64,000 bases of DNA from Oscillospiraceae bacterium (lineage in GTDB: Bacteria > Bacillota > Clostridia > Oscillospirales > Oscillospiraceae). A program made the position numbers and the translations under genes. This document shows positions 7,053-14,470 of this stretch, piece by piece. The notes under the pieces were generated by a model. It was given only the letters and a program-made list of their open reading frames with translations. It searched no databases and was not told the origin of the DNA. Each line of letters opens with the position of its first letter. Within the stretch, counting starts at the first letter, position 1. The stretch spans positions 18,584 to 82,583 of the forward strand of contig JAFSBW010000033.1 of the NCBI GenBank assembly GCA_017437095.1, given 5' to 3'.

Positions 7053-7793
7053 ATGGATTGGCACATCAAAGAGTTTGCCGCGCTCACCGGGGTAAGCGTG
7101 CGCACTCTGCATTATTACCACCAGATCGGTCTGCTGCAGCCCAGCCGGATAGATGCCGGAAACGGCTACCGGTATTATGACGAAAGCTCTCTGGAGCGAA
7201 TGCAGCAGATCTTATTCTACCGGGAGCTGGATTTTTCCCTGAAAAGCATCCAAGCCATCCTCTCTTCCCCAAAATACGACAAGCAAAAGGCTCTGGCCCG
7301 GCAAAAGCAGCTGCTTTTGCTGAAAAAAGCCCGGCTGGAACGGGTGATCGCCGCGCTGGAGCAAGCCGAGAAAGGAGAAACAGATATGACCGCCTTTAAC
7401 ACCGCCGAGTACGATTCCGCCCGCCGGGAATACGAAGCCGAAGCCCGCCAGCGCTGGGGGGATACGGACGCCTACCGGGAAAGCCGGCAGAAAACTGCCG
7501 ACTATTCCAAAGAAAAATGGGCCGCCGTCACCCAGGGGCTGGAGGATATCTTCGCCCAGTTCGCAGCCTGCAAGCAAAGCGGCAGCGCTCCCGAAAGCCA
7601 GCAGGCCCAAAGCCTTGTAAAAAAGCTCCAGGCCTATATTACCGAAAACTACTACCGCTGCACCGATGCCATCCTGGCAGGCCTTGGCCAGATGTATGTA
7701 AGCGACAGCCGTTTTCAGGCCAATATCGATGCCCACGGCCCCGGCACAGCCCAATTTGCCGCCGATGCCATCGCCAGCTACTGCCGCCGATAA
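7053..7793 (+). CDS. MerR family regulator with TipAS-type effector domain
   Basis: The 246-residue activator has an N-terminal MerR winged helix (IKEFAALTGVSVRTLHYYHQIGLL, then NGYRYYDE), a dimerisation coiled coil (about 75-125) and a C-terminal TipAS-like all-helical domain (about 130-246). The last is recognised from features such as RWGDTDAYRESR and the ending MYVSDSRFQANID-GPGTAQFAADAI. TipAS domains bind antibiotics or other small molecules and switch on multidrug genes. GGAGGGAA lies before ATG 7053. No pump gene is adjacent, so the regulated target other than itself is unknown. Confidence 0.88.
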   Translation: MDWHIKEFAALTGVSVRTLHYYHQIGLLQPSRIDAGNGYRYYDESSLERMQQILFYRELDFSLKSIQAILSSPKYDKQKALARQKQLLLLKKARLERVIAALEQAEKGETDMTAFNTAEYDSARREYEAEARQRWGDTDAYRESRQKTADYSKEKWAAVTQGLEDIFAQFAACKQSGSAPESQQAQSLVKKLQAYITENYYRCTDAILAGLGQMYVSDSRFQANIDAHGPGTAQFAADAIASYCRR

Positions 7794-7800
7794 CAAAACA

Positions 7801-7828
7801 CGCCCCGGTTTTACACCGGGGCGTTTAT
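7801..7828. terminator. Terminator between convergent merR-type and methyltransferase genes
   Basis: CGCCCCGGT stem (7801-7809 with 7815-7823) with loop TTTAC, flanked by AAAACA on the left and TTTATTAT on the right. Confidence 0.75.
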
Positions 7829-7856
7829 TATACACATGCGCAGAGCCATACAAACC

Positions 7857-8447
7857 CTAAACGCCAGAACTGCGCCTTATGCCAGACACTTGATACATTC
7901 GTTCGTTGGATATTACCACATCTACATCGAACCAGCGGGAAAATATCTCAGCTAGTTCCTGCTCAGGAAGAAGCTCTATAGAAACACTACGGGCAATACC
8001 GCTATGGTGACGGAGCAAGTCTGCACGGCTCATGCCATGGGCCACAGATAACTTTCCACCGGGTTTTACCAGCTTTGCCAAAGCAGCAACCAATCTTTCA
8101 GGATCTGGAAAATGGGGAAAAGCATTATAGACCATCACACAGTCAAATTTTTGATCAAAAACCGCCTTCTCCACATCACCGCAGATCACTTTCACTTCAG
8201 GATACTTCGATGCAGCAATTTGTGCCATTTTATCGGCGATGTCAATGCCGGTAACGGATGACACACCTCTCTTTAGATAATCTCCAAACAGAACGCCGGT
8301 GCCGCAGGCAACATCCAGCACATCTACTCCCTGCTTAATCCCACCGTTATCCAGAATTGTGGAAATAATCTGCTCATCACGCACCGTATCCTCATCCCAC
8401 CAGGGAGCGCAGCGGTTAAAAAAATCGATTACATCCTGTTGTTTCAA
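7857..8447 (-). CDS. Class I SAM-dependent methyltransferase
   Basis: A 196-residue protein with Rossmann motif I VLDVACGTG (about 43-51), an acidic residue in motif II (GIDIADKM), and CVMVYNAFPHF as motif IV. It resembles the small-molecule or quinone-type methyltransferase family (Methyltransf_11/25). The substrate is unknown. The start codon lies one base after the stop of the ECF S-component gene, so both are in one unit. That coupling hints that the methylated compound could be related to the transported vitamin or precursor, which is inference. Confidence 0.82.
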   Translation of the reverse strand: MKQQDVIDFFNRCAPWWDEDTVRDEQIISTILDNGGIKQGVDVLDVACGTGVLFGDYLKRGVSSVTGIDIADKMAQIAASKYPEVKVICGDVEKAVFDQKFDCVMVYNAFPHFPDPERLVAALAKLVKPGGKLSVAHGMSRADLLRHHSGIARSVSIELLPEQELAEIFSRWFDVDVVISNERMYQVSGIRRSSGV

Positions 8448-8448
8448 A

Positions 8449-8979
8449 TCAGTACCTCTTTGGAAGCAGCTTCGCCTTGGTAAGGGCGAAGATCACCAGG
8501 GGGATCAGCACCAGCTGAATGACAATGCCCGGAATGCCGGTAATCAGGCTGGTGGTCACCCAGGCAAAGGGCGGTGTGCCGGGGGCAAAAATAAGGCATT
8601 TGGCAAAGCCTGCCAAAACTCTGCCCAGCGCCATGGCGGTAAGCATGCTGATGTACAAGTCAAAAACCGCATTTTTGGTGCGCACAAATCTCAGCATCAG
8701 GCCGCTAACGCAGCCGTAGCAGGCGCATTCCACCATCATGCCCGGCAGCATGGCAGCAGGCGGCATACCGGTAAGCAGGCTGCTTAAAAACGGGCCTAAA
8801 GCGCCGCATACCAGGCCAAAGGGCCAGCCGCAGATCAGGCCGCAAAGCAGCACCGGGATATGCATAGGCAAAAACACCTGCCCGGCATTTTGCACAGCGT
8901 GAAAAGCCATGGGCAGCACCACACACAAGGCTGCGCACAAAGCTGTATATACCAGGTTTTTTATGGCATTGGGTTTCAT
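8449..8979 (-). CDS. ECF transporter substrate-binding (S) component
   Basis: A polytopic protein of 176 residues with about six membrane helices. It carries the S-component look: an AALCAALCVVLPMAFH first helix and a G-WPFGLVCGALGPFLSSLL loop-helix. S components bind a vitamin or metal and use a shared energising module (EcfA/A'/T) encoded elsewhere. I choose ATG 8979 because GAGG sits eight bases upstream; a start at 9036 would lie at the promoter -35 box. The vitamin cannot be assigned; no riboswitch is visible in the short leader. Confidence 0.82.
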   Translation of the reverse strand: MKPNAIKNLVYTALCAALCVVLPMAFHAVQNAGQVFLPMHIPVLLCGLICGWPFGLVCGALGPFLSSLLTGMPPAAMLPGMMVECACYGCVSGLMLRFVRTKNAVFDLYISMLTAMALGRVLAGFAKCLIFAPGTPPFAWVTTSLITGIPGIVIQLVLIPLVIFALTKAKLLPKRY

Positions 8980-9007
8980 GGTAAACGCCTCATTTCCGTT
9001 TTTGCCC

Positions 9008-9036
9008 ATTATAGCATCTTGAAAAGAATAACGCAA
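9008..9036 (-). promoter_or_regulatory. Promoter of the ECF S component-methyltransferase unit
   Basis: Leftward TTGCGT, 17 bp, TATAAT, 29 bp before the chosen start. Confidence 0.7.
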
Positions 9037-9120
9037 GCCTTTCTCCCTAAGGCTGCATTCCCTTGTTTCCGACGGACGACGCTAAATTCATACAATGTAT
9101 CTGTTTTGGCAAAATAATAA

Positions 9121-9149
9121 TTGCGATTTTGCGGCGCATGGTGTAGAAT
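9121..9149 (+). promoter_or_regulatory. Promoter of the PTTPA-spacer surface protein gene
   Basis: TTGCGA, 17 bp, TAGAAT, 34 bp upstream of the TTG start. Confidence 0.6.
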
Positions 9150-9182
9150 ATACGCAAAGAGACCGCAAAGGGGGGAAGCTGC

Positions 9183-10154
9183 TTGAATATAAAGTATAAC
9201 AATCCCAGAGATCCCAAATATCAGGAATTTCATAACGGCGAGCATGAATATAATCCTAAGCGTAACGACCGCGCAAGCACCGGTGTAAGCGCGGAAAGCG
9301 GCAAAAAGGCCGCTTTGGCTTCCGGTATGAAGCTGTTTACCGCAGTTGCCTCCATCGTTATGGTCATTGTGGTTTTGGCCAACCTATATGTAAATACATC
9401 GCCGGTTTCCATCGGCCACGACAGCACCGTGCTGAATGTAGCTGTGGAGGATAACCCCGATGATCTTGTTATCAGCTATACCCTGGCCCCGGAGGCGGAC
9501 AACGGCAATATCCTTGCTCTGGGAAATCTGGAGGGCAGCCGCTCTACCCTTCGCTTTGAAGGGCTGCAGCCCAACACCGCCTACATCCTTACATATTACG
9601 CCGATGCCGGCAACGGGGTGGAAAAGGTGGGCTCTTACCGGTTTGTAACCGGGCAAATGCCCCAGGGTGATATCCCCGGGCCTACTGTTCCTGCCGCCAC
9701 TACCCCTGCGCCTACCACACCGGAGCCCACAACTCCCGCGCCCACTACCCCCGCACCTACCACACCGGCGCCCACAACTCCCGCGCCCACTACCCCCGCT
9801 CCTACCACGCCTGAGCCTACCACCACCGCGCCGCCTGTGCCCACAGCCCTTGCGCCGGAAATAAGCTCCATCGTCCGCCTTCCTGCGGAATGCGGCGATC
9901 TGAGCGGCGGAAAGCATAGGGTTACCCAATGCTTCAGCTTTGCTGACATTCCCCAGGAAGAATACACTGTAACGGCTGTCACCGGCGGCGGAGGCGCTCT
10001 GAAATATACTGCCGAAGTAGAAAACAACATTCTGTATGTTTATGTAGAGCGAACCGGCTATGCAGGCTATTCCTATACTACAGAAGTTACCGTTACCTGG
10101 GCAAGCGGCGCTTCCTGCAGCTCCAGCCACACCTTTGGGCTGCCCTCGCAGTAG
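9183..10154 (+). CDS. Membrane-anchored extracellular protein with fibronectin-like domain and PTTPA spacer
   Basis: A 323-residue protein, TTG start with AAGGGGGGAAG six bases upstream. A basic N-terminal cytoplasmic tail (about 1-48) is followed by one membrane helix (about 49-70). An extracellular fibronectin III-like domain (about 78-158; LAPEADN, LRFEGLQPNTAYILTYYA) comes next, then a low-complexity spacer of ten or so TTPAP/TTPEP repeats (about 170-220) and a C-terminal beta domain. This is a signal-anchor topology with the C-terminus outside. The spacer probably carries the distal domain through the wall and may be O-glycosylated. The ligand is unknown. Confidence 0.75.
   Translation: MNIKYNNPRDPKYQEFHNGEHEYNPKRNDRASTGVSAESGKKAALASGMKLFTAVASIVMVIVVLANLYVNTSPVSIGHDSTVLNVAVEDNPDDLVISYTLAPEADNGNILALGNLEGSRSTLRFEGLQPNTAYILTYYADAGNGVEKVGSYRFVTGQMPQGDIPGPTVPAATTPAPTTPEPTTPAPTTPAPTTPAPTTPAPTTPAPTTPEPTTTAPPVPTALAPEISSIVRLPAECGDLSGGKHRVTQCFSFADIPQEEYTVTAVTGGGGALKYTAEVENNILYVYVERTGYAGYSYTTEVTVTWASGASCSSSHTFGLPSQ
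9695..9835 (+). repeat. Tandem 12-bp coding repeats (PTTPA spacer)
   Basis: Units related to CCTACCACACCG and CCCACTACCCCC repeat in frame and encode P-T-T-P-A/E. Repeat number is likely to vary between strains by slippage. Confidence 0.85.
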
Positions 10155-10232
10155 GCCTGCAGGCTTTCCTTGATATCCCGGCAAATACAGTATCTAACGG
10201 CTCTTAAATAACACAACCAGGGAGGACCTATT

Positions 10233-11162
10233 ATGAAAAACGCAAAAAAGATCATTCTGCTTCTTGTAGCCATCGCCCTGCTGGCTATCCTGCTGATCCC
10301 GTCCATCAACCCGCTGCTGGATGACTCCGGCAAAAAGGCTGCCACCGCCAAGCTGCAGGAGACCTTTGGCGGCCTGTTCGGCGGCAGCGGCAGCCTGACC
10401 CTGCCCAATGTTTTCAGCGCTTTGGCCGTTGTGCTGCTCATGTGGCTGGTGAGCAAAGTGATCTGCTGGCTGCTGAAGGCGCTTAACAAAAACACCGGCC
10501 GCAGATCCTCTGTGCTGAGCCTGTTTGCCAGCCTGGCAAAATTCTTCTGTTTTATCGCCGGCGCTGTTTGGGCGCTTGGCATTCTGGGCGTTAACCTTAC
10601 CGGCATCTTCGCTTCCCTGGGCATTGTTTCTCTGATCATCGGCTTTGGCGCCCAGAGCCTGATCGAGGATGCGGTTACCGGCATCTTCATCATCTTTGAA
10701 GGGCAGTACCAGGTGGGCGATATTATCGTTCTGGACGATTTCCGGGGCACTGTTAAGCACATTGGCCTGCGCACTACCCGCATTGAGGATACCGGCGGCA
10801 ACCTGAAGATCGTTAACAACTCCGATATCCGCAACCTGCAAAACCGCTCCCGGAACAATTCCGTTGCCGTTTGCGATCTTTCCATTTCCTACAGTGCCAG
10901 CATCGAAGAGGTAGAAAAGATCTTGCAAAAGACCTTCCCCGAGATGTACGAGCGCAATAAGGACATTTTCCTCTCCGCCCCCCGGTATATGGGGGTGGAA
11001 GCTCTGGGTGAATCCAGCGTAGTTGTGCGCATTGTTGTAGATGTTGCCGAAGAAAACTTCTTCATCGGCTACCGCACCCTTAACCGGGAGGTTAAGCTGA
11101 TGTGTGACCGCAACGGCATCGAGATCCCCTTCAACCAGATCGTAGTACACCAGGCAAAGTAA
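10233..11162 (+). CDS. mscS: Small-conductance mechanosensitive channel, MscS family
   Basis: Homoheptameric channel releasing solutes on hypo-osmotic shock, 309 residues. Three to four membrane helices occupy about residues 5-125. The pore helix TM3 is recognisable from SLGIVSLIIGFGAQSLIEDAVTGIFIIFE, followed by the beta domain start YQVGDIIVL and the GTVKHIGLRTTRI segment. The C-terminal alpha/beta domain closes with GIEIPFNQIVVH. AGGGAGGAC precedes the ATG. The gene stands alone with a strong terminator. Confidence 0.92.
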   Translation: MKNAKKIILLLVAIALLAILLIPSINPLLDDSGKKAATAKLQETFGGLFGGSGSLTLPNVFSALAVVLLMWLVSKVICWLLKALNKNTGRRSSVLSLFASLAKFFCFIAGAVWALGILGVNLTGIFASLGIVSLIIGFGAQSLIEDAVTGIFIIFEGQYQVGDIIVLDDFRGTVKHIGLRTTRIEDTGGNLKIVNNSDIRNLQNRSRNNSVAVCDLSISYSASIEEVEKILQKTFPEMYERNKDIFLSAPRYMGVEALGESSVVVRIVVDVAEENFFIGYRTLNREVKLMCDRNGIEIPFNQIVVHQAK

Positions 11163-11171
11163 CGCAGCTTT

Positions 11172-11204
11172 ACCGGGGGCTTCCTTCGAAGCCCCCGGTT
11201 TTTA
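11172..11204 (+). terminator. Terminator after mscS
   Basis: 12-bp stem ACCGGGGGCTTC (11172-11183 with 11188-11199), loop CTTC, then TTTTTA. Confidence 0.88.
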
Positions 11205-11233
11205 TTGACAAGAAAGCCTATCAATCGTACAAT
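11205..11233 (+). promoter_or_regulatory. Promoter of the membrane protein-GT2 unit
   Basis: TTGACA, 17 bp, TACAAT, starting directly after the mscS terminator and 29 bp before the ATG. Confidence 0.78.
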
Positions 11234-11262
11234 AAAAGAAACCGAAAGAAGGAGGAACCCCC

Positions 11263-12540
11263 ATGGCAAAAAAGAATGGTATCGCCCGGCATTTTGGGGC
11301 GTTCTTTGGTCTTCTGGCTGCGCTGTACGCGCTTTTGGTGCTTTCCGCGCTGATCCCAAATAAGGCGCTGGAAAAGAACATGAGCCGCAGCGGCCTGCGC
11401 TATTTTCAGCAGGAAGCCTACCCCAACCGGGATGGCCGCTTCCAGCGCATTGCTGACAACCGGGCGGATCAGCTGCTTGTGAACATCGCCTGGAACATGG
11501 GCCAGGGAAATCCTCTTTCTTCCACCATTGATACCCAATATTATGACGGCGGCGGCTTTGGGCTGAATACGGGGCTGTATCAGGCAGTTCTGCAGGGCCG
11601 CTCCCCCAACACGCCTTACCCCCAATACTGGCATGGCAGCGCCGCACTTGTCCGCTTTGCCCATCTGTTTACCGATGCCCAGGGCATGGCGGCCATGGGG
11701 CTTTGGGTGCTTTGCGCCTTGCTGCTGGCAAATGTGGCTTTGCTGATCCGAAAGGGGCACTGGGAGCTGGCTCTTTGCCTGATGATCTCTATGCTCTCGG
11801 TGCAGTTCGGCAATTTGGGGCTGAGCATTACATATCAGCCCTGCTTTGTGCTATGCCTTTGCTTTTGCCCTGCCTTTGTGCTGCTGGAGCGCCGGGGGGA
11901 CAGCGCTTTAACCCTGCTTTGCGTCCTCAGCGGCGCCGCCACCGCGTTTTTTGACTTTCTTACCACCGAAACCCTGCCCCTGCTGCTGCCGCTGATCCTG
12001 GTAGTAGCCATCCGGGCCAAGGATGGCGGCCTTACCGCCTTCCCCTGGCGGTTGCTCCTTTCCTGCGGCCTTTGCTGGGGCGCAGCGTATATCGGCGCTT
12101 TCGTGTGCAAATGGGCTTTGGCCAGCCTGCTTACCGGGCAAAACCAGTTCCTTACCGGCTTTATTGCCGCCGGAAAACGGATGGATGCTGCGCCGCAATC
12201 CGGCTTCCCGCCTGTGATCGCCGGCATTCTTGCCAACCTCAGCGTATTTTTCGGCAGCACAGAGCGCATCGACCTTCCCCGGGTGCTTCTGGGGCTGGGA
12301 AGCGGCGCTGCCGGGTTGGGTTTAGGCTATGCTTTCCTTAGAAAGGCCCAGCCTTGCCGCTGGGGCGCTTTGGCTGCTCTTTCCCTGGGAGCGGTGGTGC
12401 TGCTGCGGTTTGCGCTGCTGGGTAACCACTCTTACCTGCATGAATTTTTTACCTACCGGGCGCTGTGCGCTACGGTGATGGCGGTGCTTACTGCCTTTGT
12501 TTTAAATATTCGCCTGCCTCAAAAGGAGGTTGGCCAATGA
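11263..12540 (+). CDS. Polytopic membrane protein, possibly GT-C-like
   Basis: A 425-residue protein with about ten membrane helices and a sizeable first extracellular loop (about 35-120), which holds DNRADQLLVNIAW, STIDTQYYDG and YPQYWHGSAALVR. This loop-plus-helices plan recalls GT-C glycosyltransferases and the flippase-like partners of polyprenyl-phosphate glycosyltransferases, but I see no decisive motif. The downstream GT2 gene starts inside its stop codon, which supports a joint role in glycosylating a surface polymer or lipid. AGAAGGAGGA precedes the ATG. Function stays unassigned. Confidence 0.65.
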   Translation: MAKKNGIARHFGAFFGLLAALYALLVLSALIPNKALEKNMSRSGLRYFQQEAYPNRDGRFQRIADNRADQLLVNIAWNMGQGNPLSSTIDTQYYDGGGFGLNTGLYQAVLQGRSPNTPYPQYWHGSAALVRFAHLFTDAQGMAAMGLWVLCALLLANVALLIRKGHWELALCLMISMLSVQFGNLGLSITYQPCFVLCLCFCPAFVLLERRGDSALTLLCVLSGAATAFFDFLTTETLPLLLPLILVVAIRAKDGGLTAFPWRLLLSCGLCWGAAYIGAFVCKWALASLLTGQNQFLTGFIAAGKRMDAAPQSGFPPVIAGILANLSVFFGSTERIDLPRVLLGLGSGAAGLGLGYAFLRKAQPCRWGALAALSLGAVVLLRFALLGNHSYLHEFFTYRALCATVMAVLTAFVLNIRLPQKEVGQ

Positions 12541-13223
12541 CGGAGCTTACCATCTTAATGCCCTGCCTGAACGAAGGGGAAAGCCTGGCTTTTTGCATCC
12601 GGGAAGCCAAAAGCTACCTGGCAAGCCGGGGCATCTGCGGCCAGGTGCTGATCGTTGACAACGGCAGCGCCGATAGCTCCCCCCAGATCGCCCTGAAAGA
12701 AGGAGCTGATGTGGTCACCGAGTGCCAAACCGGCTACGGCAACGCCATCCGCCGGGGCATAGCGGCTGCCAAGGGGAAATACATTCTTTTAAGCGATTGT
12801 GACGGCAGCTACGATCTATCCAATGCGGATGCTTTTGTGCAGGCCCTGCGCGGCGGCTGCCATTTGGTAATCGGCAACCGCTTTGCCGGCACTATCCAGC
12901 CCGGCGCTATGCCCTGGAGCCACCGCTATATTGGCGTGCCCCTGCTGAGCCTGCTGGGCAGGCTGCGCTTTGGGGTAGATGTAAAAGATTTCCACTGCGG
13001 CCTGCGGGGCTTTTCCCGGGAAGCTGCCCTTGTTTTGCCCCTTAGCAGCTGCGGCATGGAGTTTGCCACAGAGCTGATCGGCCGCTTTGCCCAGGCGGGC
13101 CTGCAGATCCGCCAAGTGCCCTGCGACCTTCGCAAAGCCCTGCGCTCCCGGCCCAGCCATTTGCGCACCCTGCCCGACGGCCTGCGCCATTTAAAGCTGC
13201 TGGTATTCTGGCCCGGAAAATAG
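12537..13223 (+). CDS. Glycosyltransferase family 2, dolichol-phosphate mannosyltransferase-like
   Basis: A cytoplasmic GT-A enzyme of 228 residues with no C-terminal membrane helices. Motifs seen: N-terminal LTILMPCLNEGESL, VDNGSADSS, the metal-binding DCDGSYD (about residues 84-90), GNRF, and DFHCGLRGFSRE, as in DPM1/polyprenyl-phosphate sugar synthases. It probably loads a sugar on a lipid carrier for use outside the membrane. ATG 12537 is chosen because AAAAGGAGGT precedes it and it overlaps the upstream stop (ATGA). The upstream polytopic protein is the likely partner. Confidence 0.85.
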   Translation: MTELTILMPCLNEGESLAFCIREAKSYLASRGICGQVLIVDNGSADSSPQIALKEGADVVTECQTGYGNAIRRGIAAAKGKYILLSDCDGSYDLSNADAFVQALRGGCHLVIGNRFAGTIQPGAMPWSHRYIGVPLLSLLGRLRFGVDVKDFHCGLRGFSREAALVLPLSSCGMEFATELIGRFAQAGLQIRQVPCDLRKALRSRPSHLRTLPDGLRHLKLLVFWPGK

Positions 13224-13235
13224 CGGCCAACAAAG

Positions 13236-13265
13236 GAAAAATACCGCCGGGAATCCTCCCGGCGG
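13236..13265 (-). terminator. Terminator after the NimA-like gene
   Basis: CCGCCGGGA stem (13244-13252 with 13257-13265); read leftward it is followed by TATTTTTCC. Confidence 0.65.
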
Positions 13266-13277
13266 CAGCTTATTGGG

Positions 13278-13772
13278 TCAGCCCTGCTTAGGCAGGGAGC
13301 GCTTTTTTGCGGTATAGTCGGAAACGGTGATCTTGATTACCGTAACGCCGCCTACCATTTTATCCATAAACTCAAAATCCTTCCCGGTTTGGGTCTTCAT
13401 TAGGATCTTCAGCCCCTGGATCTTACCGGGAACATCCTCCACCAGCTGGGCCACGCCCTCGCACATAATGCTGGAGTAGCACATTCCGTGCTGGCAGGCA
13501 GAAGGCCCTTCAAAGGGCAGGCGGTCGGTATCGATCTGCACAAATACATTGGGGTTTGCCCGCAGCACATCCATCTTTCGTCCCCGGGGCGCGCCGTGCA
13601 TATACAGAGTAAGGGCGCCGTCTACCATGGTATAGCCGTAGTTCAGGGGCACTACATAGGGCATATTGCCGTCCACCATGCCCACATGGGCAACCTTGGC
13701 CCGGTCCAAAATGCCCAGGATCTCGTTCATATCTGTTACTTCCCGCTCCCGGCGGGTAATTCCGCGCTTCAT
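13278..13772 (-). CDS. Pyridoxamine 5'-phosphate oxidase family protein, NimA-like
   Basis: A 164-residue split-barrel flavin- or haem-binding protein. It contains the typical AHVGMVDGNMPYVVPLNYGY start of the barrel, GRKMDVLRANPNVFVQID and a CYSSIMCEG strand. NimA-type proteins are linked to nitroimidazole reduction and oxidative defence in anaerobes, but most homologues are uncharacterised and resistance should not be assumed. AGGAGG sits seven bases before the ATG. It has its own promoter and terminator. Confidence 0.85.
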   Translation of the reverse strand: MKRGITRREREVTDMNEILGILDRAKVAHVGMVDGNMPYVVPLNYGYTMVDGALTLYMHGAPRGRKMDVLRANPNVFVQIDTDRLPFEGPSACQHGMCYSSIMCEGVAQLVEDVPGKIQGLKILMKTQTGKDFEFMDKMVGGVTVIKITVSDYTAKKRSLPKQG

Positions 13773-13799
13773 TTTATGTCCTCCTAGTTGGTTTTTGTT

Positions 13800-13828
13800 A
13801 TTATACCACTTCTGTTGCCCCCGCGCAA
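13800..13828 (-). promoter_or_regulatory. Promoter of the NimA-like gene
   Basis: Leftward TTGCGC, 17 bp, TATAAT. Confidence 0.7.
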
Positions 13829-13888
13829 CGGAAAAAGCAGCTCCCGGCCCGCATTTTCCCCATAAATAGATATAAAGAGGAAGCTTTT

Positions 13889-14347
13889 ATGAGCATACAC
13901 AGAAAAACCCAGAGCAAAAAGGGATCCTGGCTCAGCAAATTTTGGCATTGGCTGTTTCACAATGCCCAGCCGGCTGAGGAAGAAGCCAGCCTATACCTTC
14001 AGCCGCCGGAAGCCCTGCCTGCCGGGCAGCCCTGCGCAAAGGACTATGCATCGGTGTATCAAATGCTGGATTCCCGCCCTGCCCTTATCGCCGGCAACGG
14101 CGGCGATAAGGGGCAAAAGCTTTCGGTGTACAGCTACTGCGGCGTGGTCTTTTACAAAGCCGATACGCTGTATCACTATATCAACCCCGGCATCGAGCTT
14201 TCCGTGGGCGACCGGGTGCTGGTGCCGGTGCATATCCACGGCGGCACACAGCTGGCGGAGGGTTATGTGGTCTCCTGCGGAGATTACCTGGCCCAATATG
14301 TTCCCTACCCCGCAGGCCTGGCCAGCATGGTCATAAAAAAGCTATAA
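13889..14347 (+). CDS. Hypothetical protein with a PriA-N-like beta segment
   Basis: A 152-residue soluble protein with a basic, tryptophan-containing N-terminus (about 8-25) and no signal peptide. The segment from about 85 to 135 (CGVVFYKADTLYHYINP, ELSVGDRVLVPV, LAEGYVVSCG) resembles the N-terminal beta domain of primosomal helicase PriA, where the Y-x-vP...vGdrVlVPf...GvVv pattern binds DNA 3' ends. This similarity is weak and read by eye. AGAGGAAG precedes the ATG. It is single, with its own terminator, so the context gives no clue. Confidence 0.6.
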   Translation: MSIHRKTQSKKGSWLSKFWHWLFHNAQPAEEEASLYLQPPEALPAGQPCAKDYASVYQMLDSRPALIAGNGGDKGQKLSVYSYCGVVFYKADTLYHYINPGIELSVGDRVLVPVHIHGGTQLAEGYVVSCGDYLAQYVPYPAGLASMVIKKL

Positions 14348-14354
14348 TACAGAG

Positions 14355-14391
14355 CTGCCCGGCGAAAAAACTTCCGCCGGGCAGTAGCTTT
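14355..14391 (+). terminator. Terminator after the hypothetical gene
   Basis: CTGCCCGGCG stem (14355-14364 with 14375-14384), followed by TAGCTTTTT. Confidence 0.8.
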
Positions 14392-14470
14392 TTGAAAAGA
14401 GATATGCTATACTGTTCCCATTATAAAAACAAATGCACCCGCTCAGCGGACAATTATTAGGAGGAACGCC

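Noticed and set aside
9695-9835. CRISPR-like or satellite repeats
   Set aside because: The 12-bp repeats are in frame and encode a PTTPA spacer of a surface protein.
13278-13772. Nitroimidazole resistance gene
   Set aside because: It belongs to the NimA-like flavoprotein family, but most members have other or unknown roles; resistance cannot be claimed.
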